Numbered from the stretch's first letter, positions 46,067 to 58,335 are shown. The stretch is 64,000 bases of DNA from Cheiracanthium punctorium (GCA_038373885.1 JAWZYV010013550.1:186001-250000); one strand, 5' to 3'. Numbers and translations: made by a program. The notes: generated by a model from the letters alone, not told the origin.

Positions 46067-46224
46067 CAGTGGCGGATTATTGCAAGTTTGTCGGTGGGGG
46101 CGGTTAGTTAGAAGATTGACATATACATCCATTTTATGGAAGTAAAATAGGATCTTTTACATTAATTTCTTTTTCCTCGGGGTGGGGGCGGTCGCCCCCT
46201 CTGCCCCCCTTTAATCCGCCCTTG
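46067..46224. mobile_element. hAT MITE, unit B only
   Basis: Ends CAGTGGCGGATTA and TTTAATCCGCCCTTG, flanked by TGCTGCAT at 46059-46066 and 46225-46232. Unit A has the empty site with one TGCTGCAT near 27003. Confidence 0.9.
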
Positions 46225-47462
46225 TGCTGCATGCTGAAATATAGTCTATAATATTCAGGAATAGTGTAGCTTTCTATAAGTGACATTTTTTTTCGATTCG
46301 GTTCAGTAGTTACAGAGATCCCCATACAGCGTAATATAATTCTTATGAGTGCCCCTGTAAAAGAACTATTTGTGATATATGGAGGATATATTTGTGATAT
46401 ATGCAGAATAAGTTGATTTTCAATATTTCTACAGTCGATTAAACTACTAAAAGTAATGCCGAAATGCCCCCATGCGTGTCAGTGGAATGTCCCAAATAGG
46501 GAGGTAGTTTTGGGGATTTTTCTTGGAGTTGTACCTTCAAAAAATGTTTTTTCATAATATGAAACTACTATGTTGATATTACATCTCCATGCCAGTAGTT
46601 GTCCTGTGGGCCTTCAAAAATTTTTAACATTGGATTCACTTTATATGAAGATGTACAACTGCTCTGTGCAAAAAGTGTTTTCTGTATCACGTCAGAGACA
46701 AGATTTAAAGCATTATTAAAACTGTATTTTTTATGAAATTGGGGGCTTTGACTATTTTCGAATGAATTTTCAATTTGAAATGTTAATATCCAAGGTATAT
46801 TATCAGATACAAAGAAAAAATTCTCTAACGCACCATTTTCGAATGAATTTTCAATTTGAGATGTTAATATCCAAGGTAAATTATCAGATACAAAGAAAAA
46901 ATTCTCTGAAGCACCTCTGAGCCAGTCACAGTCGAGACAATAAAGTGGCAAAAATGGCCCTAAATTATTTCTACGTCACTCGTCTGTGGTATTTTGACAC
47001 CCCAATACTCCAAAACTAAAAGAAGTAAATCAAAATTTTTTTAGATTTGTTCTTTCCTTGGGTAAGGCAACACAAGAAAAGAAATTGAGATGATGATGGA
47101 AACGCCCTGCCTGATTTGCCCCCGCAATGCCTCTTAAACACATACCAATAATGTCAGACACTCGAAAAAACTGATAATGCATCTTCAACCTGTGCACTAT
47201 GATTTGCATTTGAGGATTAACCCTTTAACGCCCAGTGTTCCCGCTCTGGGAACACCAAACTCTGACGTTTTGACTGTTGCCAGTCACGAAGAATAGATTT
47301 GATTTCTATAAAAATAATTGGGTTGCATAGCTCCACGAGAATCCTTAACTTTTTAGCACGTCATTTCCCGTAAAAAACCATCACGATTATTTTTAACAGC
47401 ACTGACATCTGCTGAAAAATGGAAGAATGCGAGAACAGCTGGATAGATTGGCCAATGCTGAA

Positions 47463-47606
47463 AAAAGGGCAACTGTTGCCATCGCTCGACTTAACTACCA
47501 GCTACGTCAAAAAAGAGTCTAGTTCTGTGGCACGTGATGAACGTTTTGATCGTCCGCCATCTTGCTGGTAGTTAAGTCAAGCGATGGCAACGGCTGCCCT
47601 TTTATC
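47463..47606. repeat. Hairpin element (unit B)
   Basis: Counterpart of 28141-28305 with a shorter loop; the arms remain nearly perfect. Confidence 0.65.
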
Positions 47607-48364
47607 AACATTGGGAAAGGGTTGCGCCTCAAAGGGTTAAGGCCGATCGAGAGCTCTAGGGTCCTAGGCCTATTGGGGCAATGCCCTCCGTGGGGGGACT
47701 GACATCCCCCTTTCCCATCTTTGTACATTCTCATACTTGTACAGGGATCCTCACAAAGTTTGAGCCCCGCAACTAGGGAGGGGGATAAATGGAGTACATG
47801 CCCTGTGGTAAAGGGCCGCCAAAATCCGTCATTGTTCTACGAAAAGAAAGAGCGCTTCCAAGGCTATTGCTAAGGATTTTTTTTTTTTGGGGGGGGGGGG
47901 ATGTTGATAAATTGCCAAGTCAAATATCGTTTTTTGCCAAATTATTTATTTTTGTTAACTATAATGCCAAATTCTTACTTTTGTAACCTGGGTTTGAGTA
48001 ATTTTGCGAAGTGTACCAGAAATAGAAAATAAATTACAGTCTTCATTAAATTTGTTTTACCAAGTTTGCCAACTACCAGATATTTATTTTTACCAAGTTT
48101 AATAGAATTTTCAAGTGTTAGGCTTTCGCTCTTCACCCCTTCACCAGGGGCCCTGGTCACTTTAATAAATGTTTGCCCCGGGTCACGGTCACGTAAACTC
48201 CGGTTGTGGCGCTGAAATGACTTGTTCTAAATGTTAAAATTTTGTGTGCGTTGTCAGTAACAATAAAGGAACGTACTCGAACCATCTTTATTAAACCAAA
48301 AAAGAAAAATCTGGAGTGACTCCACTCGGCTTTCCAAACACTTACGATTAAGATCATTACCAAG

Positions 48365-48790
48365 CATTTTAATCGATGAATAATTCAAACATATATACCA
48401 AGTTGAAACTCAATCGAATTCGCTATTTAAACGCTAGCGCACTTTCAAGAATTCCCCCCCCCCCTCTCATAGGCCATAATGTAAAAGAAATCTTTTTCGT
48501 AGCCTTGTAGAAAAACTATAAGTCCTATACACATCAAAATCAATACCGGTCTTATGATGGTGATTTATAACATATATACCCAATTTGAGCTCAATCGAAT
48601 GTACCGTTTAAACGCTAGTGCACTTTCAAGAATTTCCCCCCATAGGCCATAATGTAAAAGAAATCTTTGTCGTGGCCCTGTACGAAAACTATAAGTCCTA
48701 TACACACCAAAATCAAAACAAATTTTGCGACGGTGGTTTATGACATATACACCCAATTTTAGCTCAATCAAATGCCCCGTTTAGGAGCTA
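48365..48790. repeat. Tandem repeat, unit about 178 bp (unit B)
   Basis: Counterpart of 29070-29490, with the same GTTTAAACGCTAG and CTATAAGTCCTATA blocks. Confidence 0.7.
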
Positions 48791-49730
48791 TCCTGTTCAC
48801 TCACATACACAGGTTCTCCTACTCTCTATAATCTTCAATTACACTCTTACTTCTTTTCACACTTATTCATATGAAAGCATAACTTGCAGTATTGCACTGC
48901 TCCCAGACCGAAGTTTCTTTTTGTTTCTCTGTGTGCAGATGCACGCACCGAATGTTCTAGAATGTCTTTTGAATTCCATTTTTTTCCTTTCTTACATACG
49001 TAATAACTTAACGGCATTTTGACCTCGTGACATACCCCCTGTGCATCTTTGAATGTGAGCATTCAGTTGTAAGTCAGCGAGCAGAGTAGAGCTGCGTTGG
49101 AGGTTCGGGCAAGCACTTTCCCCTTGGGGATTGTGCCTCTTCCCACCTAGTGTATTAATTATTTTGTAACTATATTTTATAATTTTCAATAAGCAAGAAT
49201 TTTACGTATATATGCGTACTAAAAGTTAAGAAATAAGTTGTAGATTTTGCTGTGTGAAATACTATTTATACTGTGTTATGAAGTATAATAAAGAAAAGGT
49301 AGTTGAAGTGTGATTTTCATCTGGCTGACGTATCCCGACTCTAAACGTAAAATCGTGCTGGTTAGAGTTTTATACAGATATGCCCATCGATCTTTTTGCC
49401 ATCAAGTTTTTTTTTTTCATTTGGTGTAATTGAAGATTATACAGTCAATATATGTGTTCATCTTCACTTGGAGTGAACAAGAGGTATTTCTTTTACAGCG
49501 TATGATTGTGATACAATCCTGTTTTCGTCTTGCTATTTCGCTGGCGAGTGTGTATCGGGAAACAATTATCTCTTTGATCCAGTGTTCAAACCGTCAACAT
49601 AAAATATTTCGCCACTATGCGTGTGTAGATGAATGTTTCACGGTCACATCTTAATAAATGATGGCGGGTTGTCAACTTGCTCAGTGATATTAATGCACAA
49701 CAAAAAAGTGTCAATCAATAAATAATCAAG

Positions 49731-49736
49731 TTTATT
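49731..49736 (-). terminator. Poly(A) signal of the zinc-finger gene (unit B)
   Basis: A minus-strand AATAAA at the same position relative to the stop codon as in unit A. Confidence 0.5.
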
Positions 49737-49928
49737 TATGCAAAAATTAGCAATCTGTACAATACTGAAATTTGTTTTTTTTTTTTCACTTTTTTTTTTC
49801 TTTTTAAGTTAATAATATATGGGGGTAGCCCAAATGAAAGTGGTGAAAGCTTCTCTTCCCCTATGAATGCAGAGGTGTTTATTCAATTTACTGTTTCGAA
49901 CGATTCCTTTTTGACACGCACCAAAATT

Positions 49929-51734
49929 CTAAGATTTGTTTCCCGTGTGCATGGCAAGGACGTGTCTATTCAAATAATCCTTCCGAGTGAATGTCTTTTG
50001 ACACACATCGCAAACAAAAGACTTCTCTCCGGTGTGAGAGCGGAGGTGTCTATTCAAGTGAAACTTAAGAGTAAATCCTTTCTCGCACACATCACAAACA
50101 TAAGGCCTCTCTCCCGTGTGAATGCGAGAGTGTCTTTTCAAGTTTGACTTGTAAGAGAACCCTTTATGACATTCATCGCAAGTGTATGGCTCCTCTCCCG
50201 TGTGAGCGATAAGGTGCGCATTCAAGTGAGACTTGGTAGTAAATCCTTTCTTGCACACAGTGCAAGCGTAAGGCTTCTCTCTTTTTTTTACGGTATCAGC
50301 AAGGTATTCTGCCGAGCTTTGTTTTTCATAGGGTTTCTCTTCTGCATGAATGCGTAAGTGCGTGATCAAGCTTCTTCGTTTAGTGAACGCTTTCTGACAC
50401 GTATCGCAAACGTACGGCTTCTCTCCCGTGTGAGTGCAGAGGTGATCGCTCAAAAGAGTCTTGCGAGTAAATCCCCTCTCGCACACGTCGCAAACGTAAG
50501 GCCTCTCTCCTGTGTGTATGCGAAAGTGTGCTTTCAAGTTCGCCGTGCAAGTAAATGATTTATGACATTCATCGCAAGTGTACGGCTTCTCTCCAGTGTG
50601 AGTGCGGAGATGTCTCTTCAAGTGAGAATTGACAGCAAATCCTCTCTTGCACACATCGCAAGCGTAGGGCTTTTCACCTGTGTGTATCCGGAGATGACGA
50701 AACAATTTGCTTTGATTGATGAACGCTTTATGACATTCGTTGCAAGTGTACGGCTTCTCTCCCGTGTGAGTGCAAAGGTGATCATTGAAGTGAGACTTGA
50801 GATTAAATCCTTTCTTGCACACAGTGCAAGCATAAGGCTTCTCTCTTTTTTTTACGGTATCAGCAAGGTATTCCGCCGAGCTTTGTTTTTCATAGGGTTT
50901 CTCTTCTGCATGAACGCGTAAGTGCGTGATCAAGCTTCTTCGTTTAGTGAACGCTTTATGACACGTATCGCAAACGTACGGCTTCTCTCCCGTGTGAGTG
51001 CGGACGTGATCGCTCAAGTGAGTCTTGCGAGTAAATCCCCTCTCGCACACGTCGCAAACGTAAGGCCTCTCTCCTGTGTGTATGCGAAAGTGTGCTTTCA
51101 AGTTCGCCGTGCAAGTGAATGATTTATGACATTCATCGCAAGTGTACGGCTTCTCTCCAGTGTGAGTGCGGAGATGTCTCTTCAAGTGAGAATTGACAGC
51201 AAATCCTCTCTTGCACACATCGCAAGCGTGGGGCTTTTCACCTGTGTGTATCCGGAGATGACAAAACAATTTGCTTTGATTGATGAACGCTTTATGACAT
51301 TCGTTGCAAGTGTACGGCTTCTCTCCCGTGTGAATGCGAAGGTGATCGTTGAAGTGAGACTTGAGATTAAATGCTTTCTTGCACACATCGCAAGCGTAAC
51401 GCTTTTTACCTGTGTGTAACCGGAGGTGACGAACCAATTTTCTTTGATTAAAGAATGCTTTTTGGCACACACTACAAATATGGGGTTCCTCTCCTGTGCG
51501 ATTGCGAATGTCCAAGTGGCTCTGCTCACTGAGTGCCGCTCCACGTGCATCCAGCGCACAAAACTCCTCCCCGGTATGGGTACATACATGTACCTTCAAG
51601 TATGACTCACTGGAAAATGTTTCATGGCACACATCACATGCATGTCGCTTCTTTACTGCATCAGCACGAAGATCTTCGTCAATATTTTGTTTTTCAGCAG
51701 ATGTTCTGTTGCCCAAGCACCTTTCTTCTTCCAT
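49929..51734 (-). CDS. C2H2 zinc-finger protein, 18 canonical fingers (601 aa, unit B)
   Basis: Paralogue of the 413-aa protein with 188 extra residues. Leader, finger 1 and degenerate finger are as in A. Fingers 3-8 plus the 20-residue linker (residues 113-300, about 51398-50835) are then repeated as fingers 9-14 plus linker (residues 301-488, about 50834-50271), followed by the common last four fingers. The first finger of the second block is chimeric: it starts YACTVCKKGF, as the post-linker finger does, and continues NLKSHFNDH, as finger 3 does. This points to unequal crossing-over within the finger. The frame is fully open. A longer array would be expected to bind a longer or different DNA site; no effector domain is visible. 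Confidence 0.9.
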   Translation of the reverse strand: MEEERCLGNRTSAEKQNIDEDLRADAVKKRHACDVCHETFSSESYLKVHVCTHTGEEFCALDARGAALSEQSHLDIRNRTGEEPHICSVCQKAFFNQRKLVRHLRLHTGKKRYACDVCKKAFNLKSHFNDHLRIHTGEKPYTCNECHKAFINQSKLFCHLRIHTGEKPHACDVCKRGFAVNSHLKRHLRTHTGEKPYTCDECHKSFTCTANLKAHFRIHTGERPYVCDVCERGFTRKTHLSDHVRTHTGEKPYVCDTCHKAFTKRRSLITHLRVHAEEKPYEKQSSAEYLADTVKKREKPYACTVCKKGFNLKSHFNDHLCTHTGEKPYTCNECHKAFINQSKLFRHLRIHTGEKPYACDVCKRGFAVNSHLKRHLRTHTGEKPYTCDECHKSFTCTANLKAHFRIHTGERPYVCDVCERGFTRKTLLSDHLCTHTGEKPYVCDTCQKAFTKRRSLITHLRIHAEEKPYEKQSSAEYLADTVKKREKPYACTVCKKGFTTKSHLNAHLIAHTGEEPYTCDECHKGFSYKSNLKRHSRIHTGERPYVCDVCEKGFTLKFHLNRHLRSHTGEKSFVCDVCQKTFTRKDYLNRHVLAMHTGNKS

Positions 51735-51947
51735 ATGAACTCAACGGCGATTAACGAAAAAAATCTTTCAGCTCTAAAGTAATCATAAAATTTCTATGGA
51801 ACCATTTTCAAATACTTCAGCTTTTCAAACATAACTGGGTACGATTAGCTTGGAAAAATATCAAATAATACTCAATGTAGGTCAAAACTGACGCGGGAAT
51901 GGAATGATAATGAGATGATGATGGAAATGAGATGGAAAAACATGTTA

Positions 51948-51985
51948 TCTGCAACGAGAGAAAGAAAGAGGGAATTAAAAAAAAT
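51948..51985 (-). promoter_or_regulatory. Splice acceptor upstream of the zinc-finger ATG (unit B)
   Basis: Same CTCTCGTTGCAG acceptor as in unit A, exon starting at 51948, 214 nt before the ATG. Confidence 0.6.
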
Positions 51986-52111
51986 AATAATAAAAAAAAA
52001 TCAAATTTAATATGTAATGTTTTAACAATAATACTAATAAAAAAAACTTTTCATTTTTATTTAATCTCATAACGCTTAATAGCTTCGTTTTACTGTTTCT
52101 AAAATTAAAAA

Positions 52112-52426
52112 TATTTTTACGGATTTTTGGGTTATCTGTCAGGGGTTAAATTTACTCTAAAATTTGTATTCTACTCGTCAACTATTTAAAACTAGCATTT
52201 TGTGGCATGTAACTCGGTTAACTAGAACTGCAGATAGGGAGTTTTAGGTTTCCCGTTGTATAACATAGTGTTCGGTGGTTTTCAGATATATATTATAATG
52301 ATATTGCTTAATTGATTTCAGTTTCGTAAACTTATTTTCGGAGCCAAATTTGGCGATATTTCGCGAAAAATCCTCCAAACCTGGCATTAATGGTCCAGTA
52401 ACTTTTGTTTCCTGCATTGACATTAT
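52112..52426 (+). repeat. Old Gypsy LTR 5' part upstream of zinc-finger gene (unit B)
   Basis: Counterpart of 32255-32569, antisense to the zinc-finger gene. Confidence 0.6.
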
Positions 52427-52791
52427 TGTTATGAATTTTCAGTCTGTTCTGCATCACGGCAGTTAAAAATACTTAAAAATTCATATTCAACGCGTAAGAT
52501 AATTAAGTTTGGGGTTTCCCCATTGGTTCATATAACCTTTTCCAGAAATCTCGAGAAATTTTGGTTGTAGACCTTAGCTAACCTCACTTTTAGGGAATTA
52601 TTTTTGGTTCCATTTCTCGCGATTTTACCAGTGTGGCCTGTAAAGCTTGTTTTTCTAGAAGAACGATACGAACGAAGTTCTAGAAGCAATAAAGTTCGTG
52701 TTCCATCCTGACTAGTGGATTCTTTACTAGAACTTTCGACACCAAATGGACTTTAGAACGACAAACTCAGGAATTAGCGTATTCTGCAACA
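52427..52791 (+). repeat. Gypsy LTR, internally deleted (unit B)
   Basis: TGTTATG to TGCAACA. The U5 part resembles the later A copy (TTCGTGTTCC), as expected if recombination between the two A-type direct repeats removed one 591-bp period. Confidence 0.65.
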
Positions 52792-54305
52792 TTACGTAAC
52801 AGCATTAGTATTGCAACATCAATATATTCGACTCCTATATTTTAAGTTGAGTGACCACCTATCATGTCATCAAATTTCGTTTCAATTAGCGATGGACTCA
52901 AGACGATACTACCGCGTGCGAGACTTGGTCTCGCCACGGGTCAGCGCGAGACGATACCTCGGGTCAGCTCTCACGCTAAAACAGATAAATATGGTTATAG
53001 TAAGTACCTCGGGTATATAAGACATTGCTTACAAGTCGTCACTCCAAGGAAACGGGAATTTCACAATTATCTTTCAAAAGGGCATTTTTAATTATCCTTA
53101 TATTAAGAAATGCATTTTGCAAATTAGTCTAATATTTCTTGGAAGTATTTAATTGAATTATTGAAACTTTTTTCCATGGGTACTGTGTCGAGTGTACGTA
53201 ACATGCATTTATTAAGGAAGTTAATATTAAACTATTCAACAAACAAGTTAAATTACAAATTGAAAGTCATTGACTGGAGTTGAATAGTTACTTGATTTTG
53301 TCTGTAGAATAAAGTTTAAGCAGAGTTGAAGTTCATTTCATTTAAATGCACAGTAGAAGTTCTTGTGTTTGAATATGTGTTTTTAGACAAAAAAGACAAA
53401 GTAGGTACCTTTGCTGTGGTTTATTGGAACAAAGATGACGATGGTAGACTTACACAGGGCACATGATTATGAAGACGCAACACATTAAACAGCATTCATT
53501 TAGTAGCACAGAAAAAAAAACAAGCTTTTAGAAAACAAGTCGCCACCGGCGCTCTTTTCAGATTCAAAAACACATCACGCTGAATCATTTGGACATATCA
53601 GCACGGATCGCATGGATCCCTGATCCAGTTCTATTGAATCACATCAGTCGAACCATGCGGTTCATGGCTAAATCTTTAATTACACACACATCACAGCAGT
53701 AGTGGCTGAGCTTTCAGAGAGACAGACAGATGAAAGGTAACTTTGTGATGCCTTTTTATATCTGCCAGTTAGTGCAGGACTACGATAGATATTTGCATAG
53801 GAAAAAAAAAAAGAGTTCTTATTTTTATGCAAATTAGAAACAGCGCCATCTATCGGCGAGAAATGTATACTTTTTATTACGGTGTTAAAGATATGACGAT
53901 GTTTACACCGCCATTTTTAAATGTTAGCGAACTTACGTTTTCACTTAGAAAACTTTCAAAGGAGTTTATAAAGTTTTGTTTTTCCACTTTAGCAAATTTA
54001 GAGGTAAAATGTCATGGAAATAAAAGGTAAGTAAAGAAATAGCGTTTTTTTTCTAACAGTTAACCCTGCAGCTTGAGCATTCGCAAAGACCTGTGTTTAA
54101 CAATTGGTGTCATGCTGAATTTTCTGGATCCTTTTTTCAATAACATTACAAAACACACTCATAATTTTAACATTCAGACGCAAAAGTTGGTTCCCAAGCC
54201 GGGCCGAACAGGACCGCTGAAACGGCCCGGCCCATTCGATCAGACCGACCCCCCATCTTCCTTCGTGTACGACGAGAACCGAACAAAATAATGGAGTTTT
54301 CAATA

Positions 54306-55258
54306 CATCACTTCTCATTAATTTAGTAGGATGCTTAACAGAGCTTAAAATTACGGAAATTTGGGAAACGGGTGAATTTACAGAATTTTAAAGTAGCTTA
54401 GGGCAAAGCTTCTCTGTACCATTTATTTTACATACCTGTACAAAATTTCAAGTCCATCGTTCTAACAGTGTAGAATTATATACCGGAAAAACAAATTTAA
54501 TGTATTATAATATATATAAGAATAATTATGTATAACATATAACTATTTGTATATTAGAATAAAGGTAGTTTAGATATGGGAACGATCGTTCAAGGATATG
54601 TCACTTTCACATTTTGAGTCGCGACCTTCCTTGTCCCTGTCCAATCTAGAGCTTCGCGAGGCTGTTCTTGGCTCTAATGTAGAGCTTACCCGAGGACTGC
54701 CCTTGCGGCCCACCAAACCACCGGGAGTTCATCCGACCATGGGCATGCCCGATGCCCCAGTCCGACCCTGTTCTCGTTTCGCAACCATCCCTAGTTCGTA
54801 CTAAAAGTAATTTGCAAGATTTCACTGAATGCAATTACACTTTGATACTTCGTACCCGGAAGTAAATATGAAGCAAGGGCTCATCCAAGTGTAGGGCGCA
54901 GGGGTCGCTCGTCCCCTCCGAGAGAGTTATATTTGCACTAGATAAAATGGCTTTCTTGCCTCTTTCATGCAATTCTGATGGTATTCAAGTTTTGCTCCCC
55001 CCTCCTCCCAACCAAAAAAAAAAATTCTAGCTCCGCTATTGATATGCAGACCGCGATATGTGAAACCACTCTAAACATCAGACGACTGTACATTATTTCA
55101 TACAAGAATGTAAATTTTGGGACATACAGGAAAGTACTTTGCACATACAAGAAAGTACATTTTGGGCGTCAGACAGTATGCGAGACTGGTCTCGCACGAG
55201 ATGATACCTACTGATGCGAGACGAGACCCGAGTTATTTCTCGTCTCGCGTCCATCCCT
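54306..55258. other. Right flank of unit B; GC-rich MITE-like blocks
   Basis: A GC-rich stretch at 54600-54795 ends AACCATCCCTAG, and another ends near 55255 with CGTCCATCCCTGG. Both resemble right termini of hAT MITEs, but left ends and target duplications were not found. No coding sequence is supported. Confidence 0.35.
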
Positions 55259-55522
55259 GGTTTCAATACACCTGTAGTCTTTATTTCGTAATGCTGGAAA
55301 AAGATTTACGCATTTTAAAAGGATTTTCACAAAATCTCAAAATGTAATCAAAATATTTGAAAAATTCAACCCCTATAATTTAAGATGAGCAACCACTATC
55401 ATGTTAACAAATTTCATATCATTCGTATTAGTCATTATTACATGATTCTCAAACAAACATGTACGCATTTTGAAAGAATTTTCGCAAAATCTCATGAAAA
55501 TATTTTAAAAATCCGAATTCTA

Positions 55523-55730
55523 CACTGCAAAAAAAAAAAAAAAAAGTGTCAAACTGACAGAAAAAACAAACAAACAAAAAACTGTCAGCTAGGACGCCAG
55601 TTTATTTCCGTATGTTTTACAGAAGTCTTCTGTTATTTTTTTTTTTATACAGAAGATTTCTGTAAAATAAACTGGCATCCAGGCTGACATTTTTTTTCCA
55701 CCGTAAGTTTGACAGACCTTTTTTGCAGTG
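55523..55730. mobile_element. Foldback MITE in the satellite, TA-flanked
   Basis: CACTGCAAAAAA and TTTTTTGCAGTG ends with arms of about 100 bp (for example CCAGTTTATTT and AAATAAACTGG). TA occurs on both sides, suggesting a Tc1/mariner-type element, although two extra bases at the right end leave the border uncertain. Confidence 0.7.
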
Positions 55731-56106
55731 TGTAGTTTAAGTTAAGCAGCCACCTATCATGTCACCAGATTTCGCATCATTAGCTTTAGAAGTCGTTATT
55801 ATGTGATGTTCGAATAAATATGTACGTATTTTGAAAGAATTTTCCCAAAATCTGAAAATTTATTCAAAATTTTCGACGTCTATAGTTTAAATTCAGTGAC
55901 CGCCTATCATGTCCCAAATTTCATTTTATTCGCAAAATTTAATCGATTTTTTTTAAATTAGAAACTTATAGTTTAAGTTGAGTGACCACCTATCATTTCA
56001 TTCACCTTTGTAGTTTTTTAGTGATGTGCGAACACATGTACACTGCTTGAAACGATTTTTGCAAAATCTCAAAATTCGACGACTATAGTTTAAGCTGAGT
56101 CACCAG

Positions 56107-56354
56107 CAGTAGCGGATTCAGGGGAGGGGCTAGGGGGCTTCAGCCCCCCCCAAAAGAGATTGCTAAAGGGTAACATTCTGCTTTTTTATACACTTTACAT
56201 AGGTCAAATGATCGTATTTTATAACTTAGCCCCTCCCAAAAGCATGCACATTGGTTCAGACTAAAATTTTGATTTATAGTACATTTTAACTGGGTGAGAT
56301 AAGCTTTTTTAAAAATTTAGCACCTCCCAAAAAAAATTTCTGGATCCGCCACTG
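56107..56354. mobile_element. hAT MITE in the satellite, 8-bp target duplication
   Basis: Ends CAGTAGCGGATTCAG and CTGGATCCGCCACTG; flanks GTCACCAG at 56099-56106 and 56355-56362. Same family as 1896-2106. Confidence 0.88.
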
Positions 56355-58276
56355 GTCACCAGCTATCACGCCACCGAATATAATTTCATTCGCTTCAGCT
56401 GTTATTACGTGATGCGCGAACACAAATTTACACAGTTTGAAACGATTTTCGCAAAATATAATTAATTATTTTTAAACATTCGACGTCGATACTTAAAGTT
56501 GAGGCACCCAATATCATGTAACCAAATTTCATTTCATTTGTTCCAGTCGTTTTTAGGTGATGTGCGGGGAAAAAAAAAAAAAAAAAAAGCGTCACGGACA
56601 GAATGACAAACTTTTTTTTTCCGGTTTGTATTGCATTCCCAGGAGACTTGTCTGTACATTGCTTGGAATTCATTTTGCGATTTCTATCTGTTTGAAGCAC
56701 CTAGCAATCCAGTACAACCCTCAAAAGAAAGTTTGTCTGACTGTCGTTCTGTCCGTGATGCTTTTTTTGTTCGCGCATTACGCAAAAACGACTAAAGCGA
56801 TGAAATGAAATTTGGTGACATGATTGGTGGTCACCCAGCTTAATATATAGACGCCTAATTTTTTTAGAAATCTGGATTAAATTTTGAGATTTTGCAAAAA
56901 TTGCTTCAAACTGTGTAAATTTTTGTTCGCGCATCACGTAATAACGACTAAAGCGAATGAAATTAAATTTGGCGATACAATATTTGGTCACTAAACTTAA
57001 ACTATAAGCATCTAATTAAAAAAATTATTTTTTGATTAGATTTTGAGATTTTTTTCGAAAATCGTTTCAAACTGTGTGAATCTATGCCCATTACGTAATA
57101 AAAACTGAAGCGAATGAAATGAAATTTGGTGACATGGTAGGCGGTCACAGAACTTAAACTACACATGTTGAATTTTTTTTAATTTTTGATTAGATTTTGA
57201 GATTTTGCAAAAATTGTTTCAAACTGCATAAATCTTTCTCCACGATTCCCGTAATAACGACTAAAGCGAATGAAATGAAATCTGGTAACACAATATGCAG
57301 TCACTCAACTTAAACTATAAGCATCTAATTAAAAAAAAAATGATTAAATTTTGAGAAGACTGTTTCAAAATATCTAATTTTTTGTTAAAGCATCATGAAA
57401 TAAAGACTACAGGGAATGAAAGGAAATTTGGTGACATGACTTTGACTCAAAAACTATAAGCGTCAAATTTTTCCAAAAGTTGGATAGATTTTCAGATTTT
57501 GCGAAAATTACTTCAAAATGCATAAATATTCGTTGCATCACATAATAACAACTAAAGTGAATGAAGTGACATTAAATGCATGATACTTGTCACTCAATTT
57601 AATTATATTGAAATTAAATTTTAAAAAGTTTAATTGAATTCTGAGATTTTGCGAAAATTGTTTTAAAATGCATCAATATTTGGATCGGTTCAAGTTTTGA
57701 AGACTAAAACGAATGAAATGAAATTTTGTAACATGATAGGTGATTACATAACTTAAACTATAGGTGTAGACTTTTAAAAAAAAAAAAATTTGATTTGGTT
57801 TTGCGCAAATTTATTCAAAATGTGAAAACATTTGTCGATTGCGTATAAACAACAGAAGCGAAAGAGATAAAATTTAGTATCGTCACAGGTGGTCACTTAA
57901 ACTATAGGCGTCAAAGTACTTTAAATGTTTTTACAGATTTTGTGGAAACTCAGGTCATGTTTGTTCCATTTAAAAAAAAATGGCAAATGGAATAGAATGA
58001 AATCTGGCATTATATTAGATGCAAGTTAATTTAAACTCTAGATGCCAAAACTGTTTTAAATATTTCATAGATTTAGGGATTTTGTGAAAATCGTATAAAT
58101 GTTTGTTCTCGCATCTGTTAAAAATAGATTAAGAGAATACAGTGAAGTTTAGTAACATGATCAGCAACGATTAAAACAAAAAATGTTGGAATTTTTTGAA
58201 AAATTTGATAACTCTTTTTGCAGGCATGAAAGTGCAAGCTGATCAAAAAAGCTGAACTCTACCCGAATACAAAATT

Positions 58277-58281
58277 TATAC

Positions 58282-58332
<51 letters not shown>
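58277..58332. repeat. TA dinucleotide microsatellite
   Basis: About 50 bases of uninterrupted (TA)n, between the satellite and the hAT-like gene. Confidence 0.95.

Positions 58333-58335
<3 letters not shown>

Larger units (their letters stand above)
39929..54305 (+). repeat. Segmental duplication, unit B
   Basis: Direct copy of unit A. It lacks the Transib-like, 2.0-kb and 3.5-kb insertions and one 591-bp LTR period. It has its own hAT MITE (46067-46224), a 77-bp tandem duplication and an extra 564 bp in the zinc-finger gene. The right border falls after TTTTCAATA. Confidence 0.93.
55259..58180. repeat. Diverged satellite in two opposed arms, unit about 150 bp
   Basis: From 55259 to about 56540 units read ...TAGTTTAAGTTGAGTGACCACC-TATCATGTC...; from about 56780 to 58180 they read in reverse complement (GGTGACATGATAGGTGGTCAC, then CTTAAACTATA). 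Starts of successive units at about 56787, 56947, 57107, 57258, 57405, 57552, 57702, 57850, 57980 and 58130 give a spacing of 130-160 bp. The centre (56575-56770) is itself an inverted repeat around GTCACGGACAGAATGACAAAC. Confidence 0.8.

Noticed and set aside
54598..54804. 68-codon GC-rich open frame
   Set aside because: The GC-rich block ends in a hAT-MITE-like terminus (CCATCCCTAG) and reads open on both strands, as expected of a GC-rich repeat.
55385..55687. 100-codon open frame in the satellite
   Set aside because: It spans satellite units and a foldback MITE with an A-tract; no protein family look.
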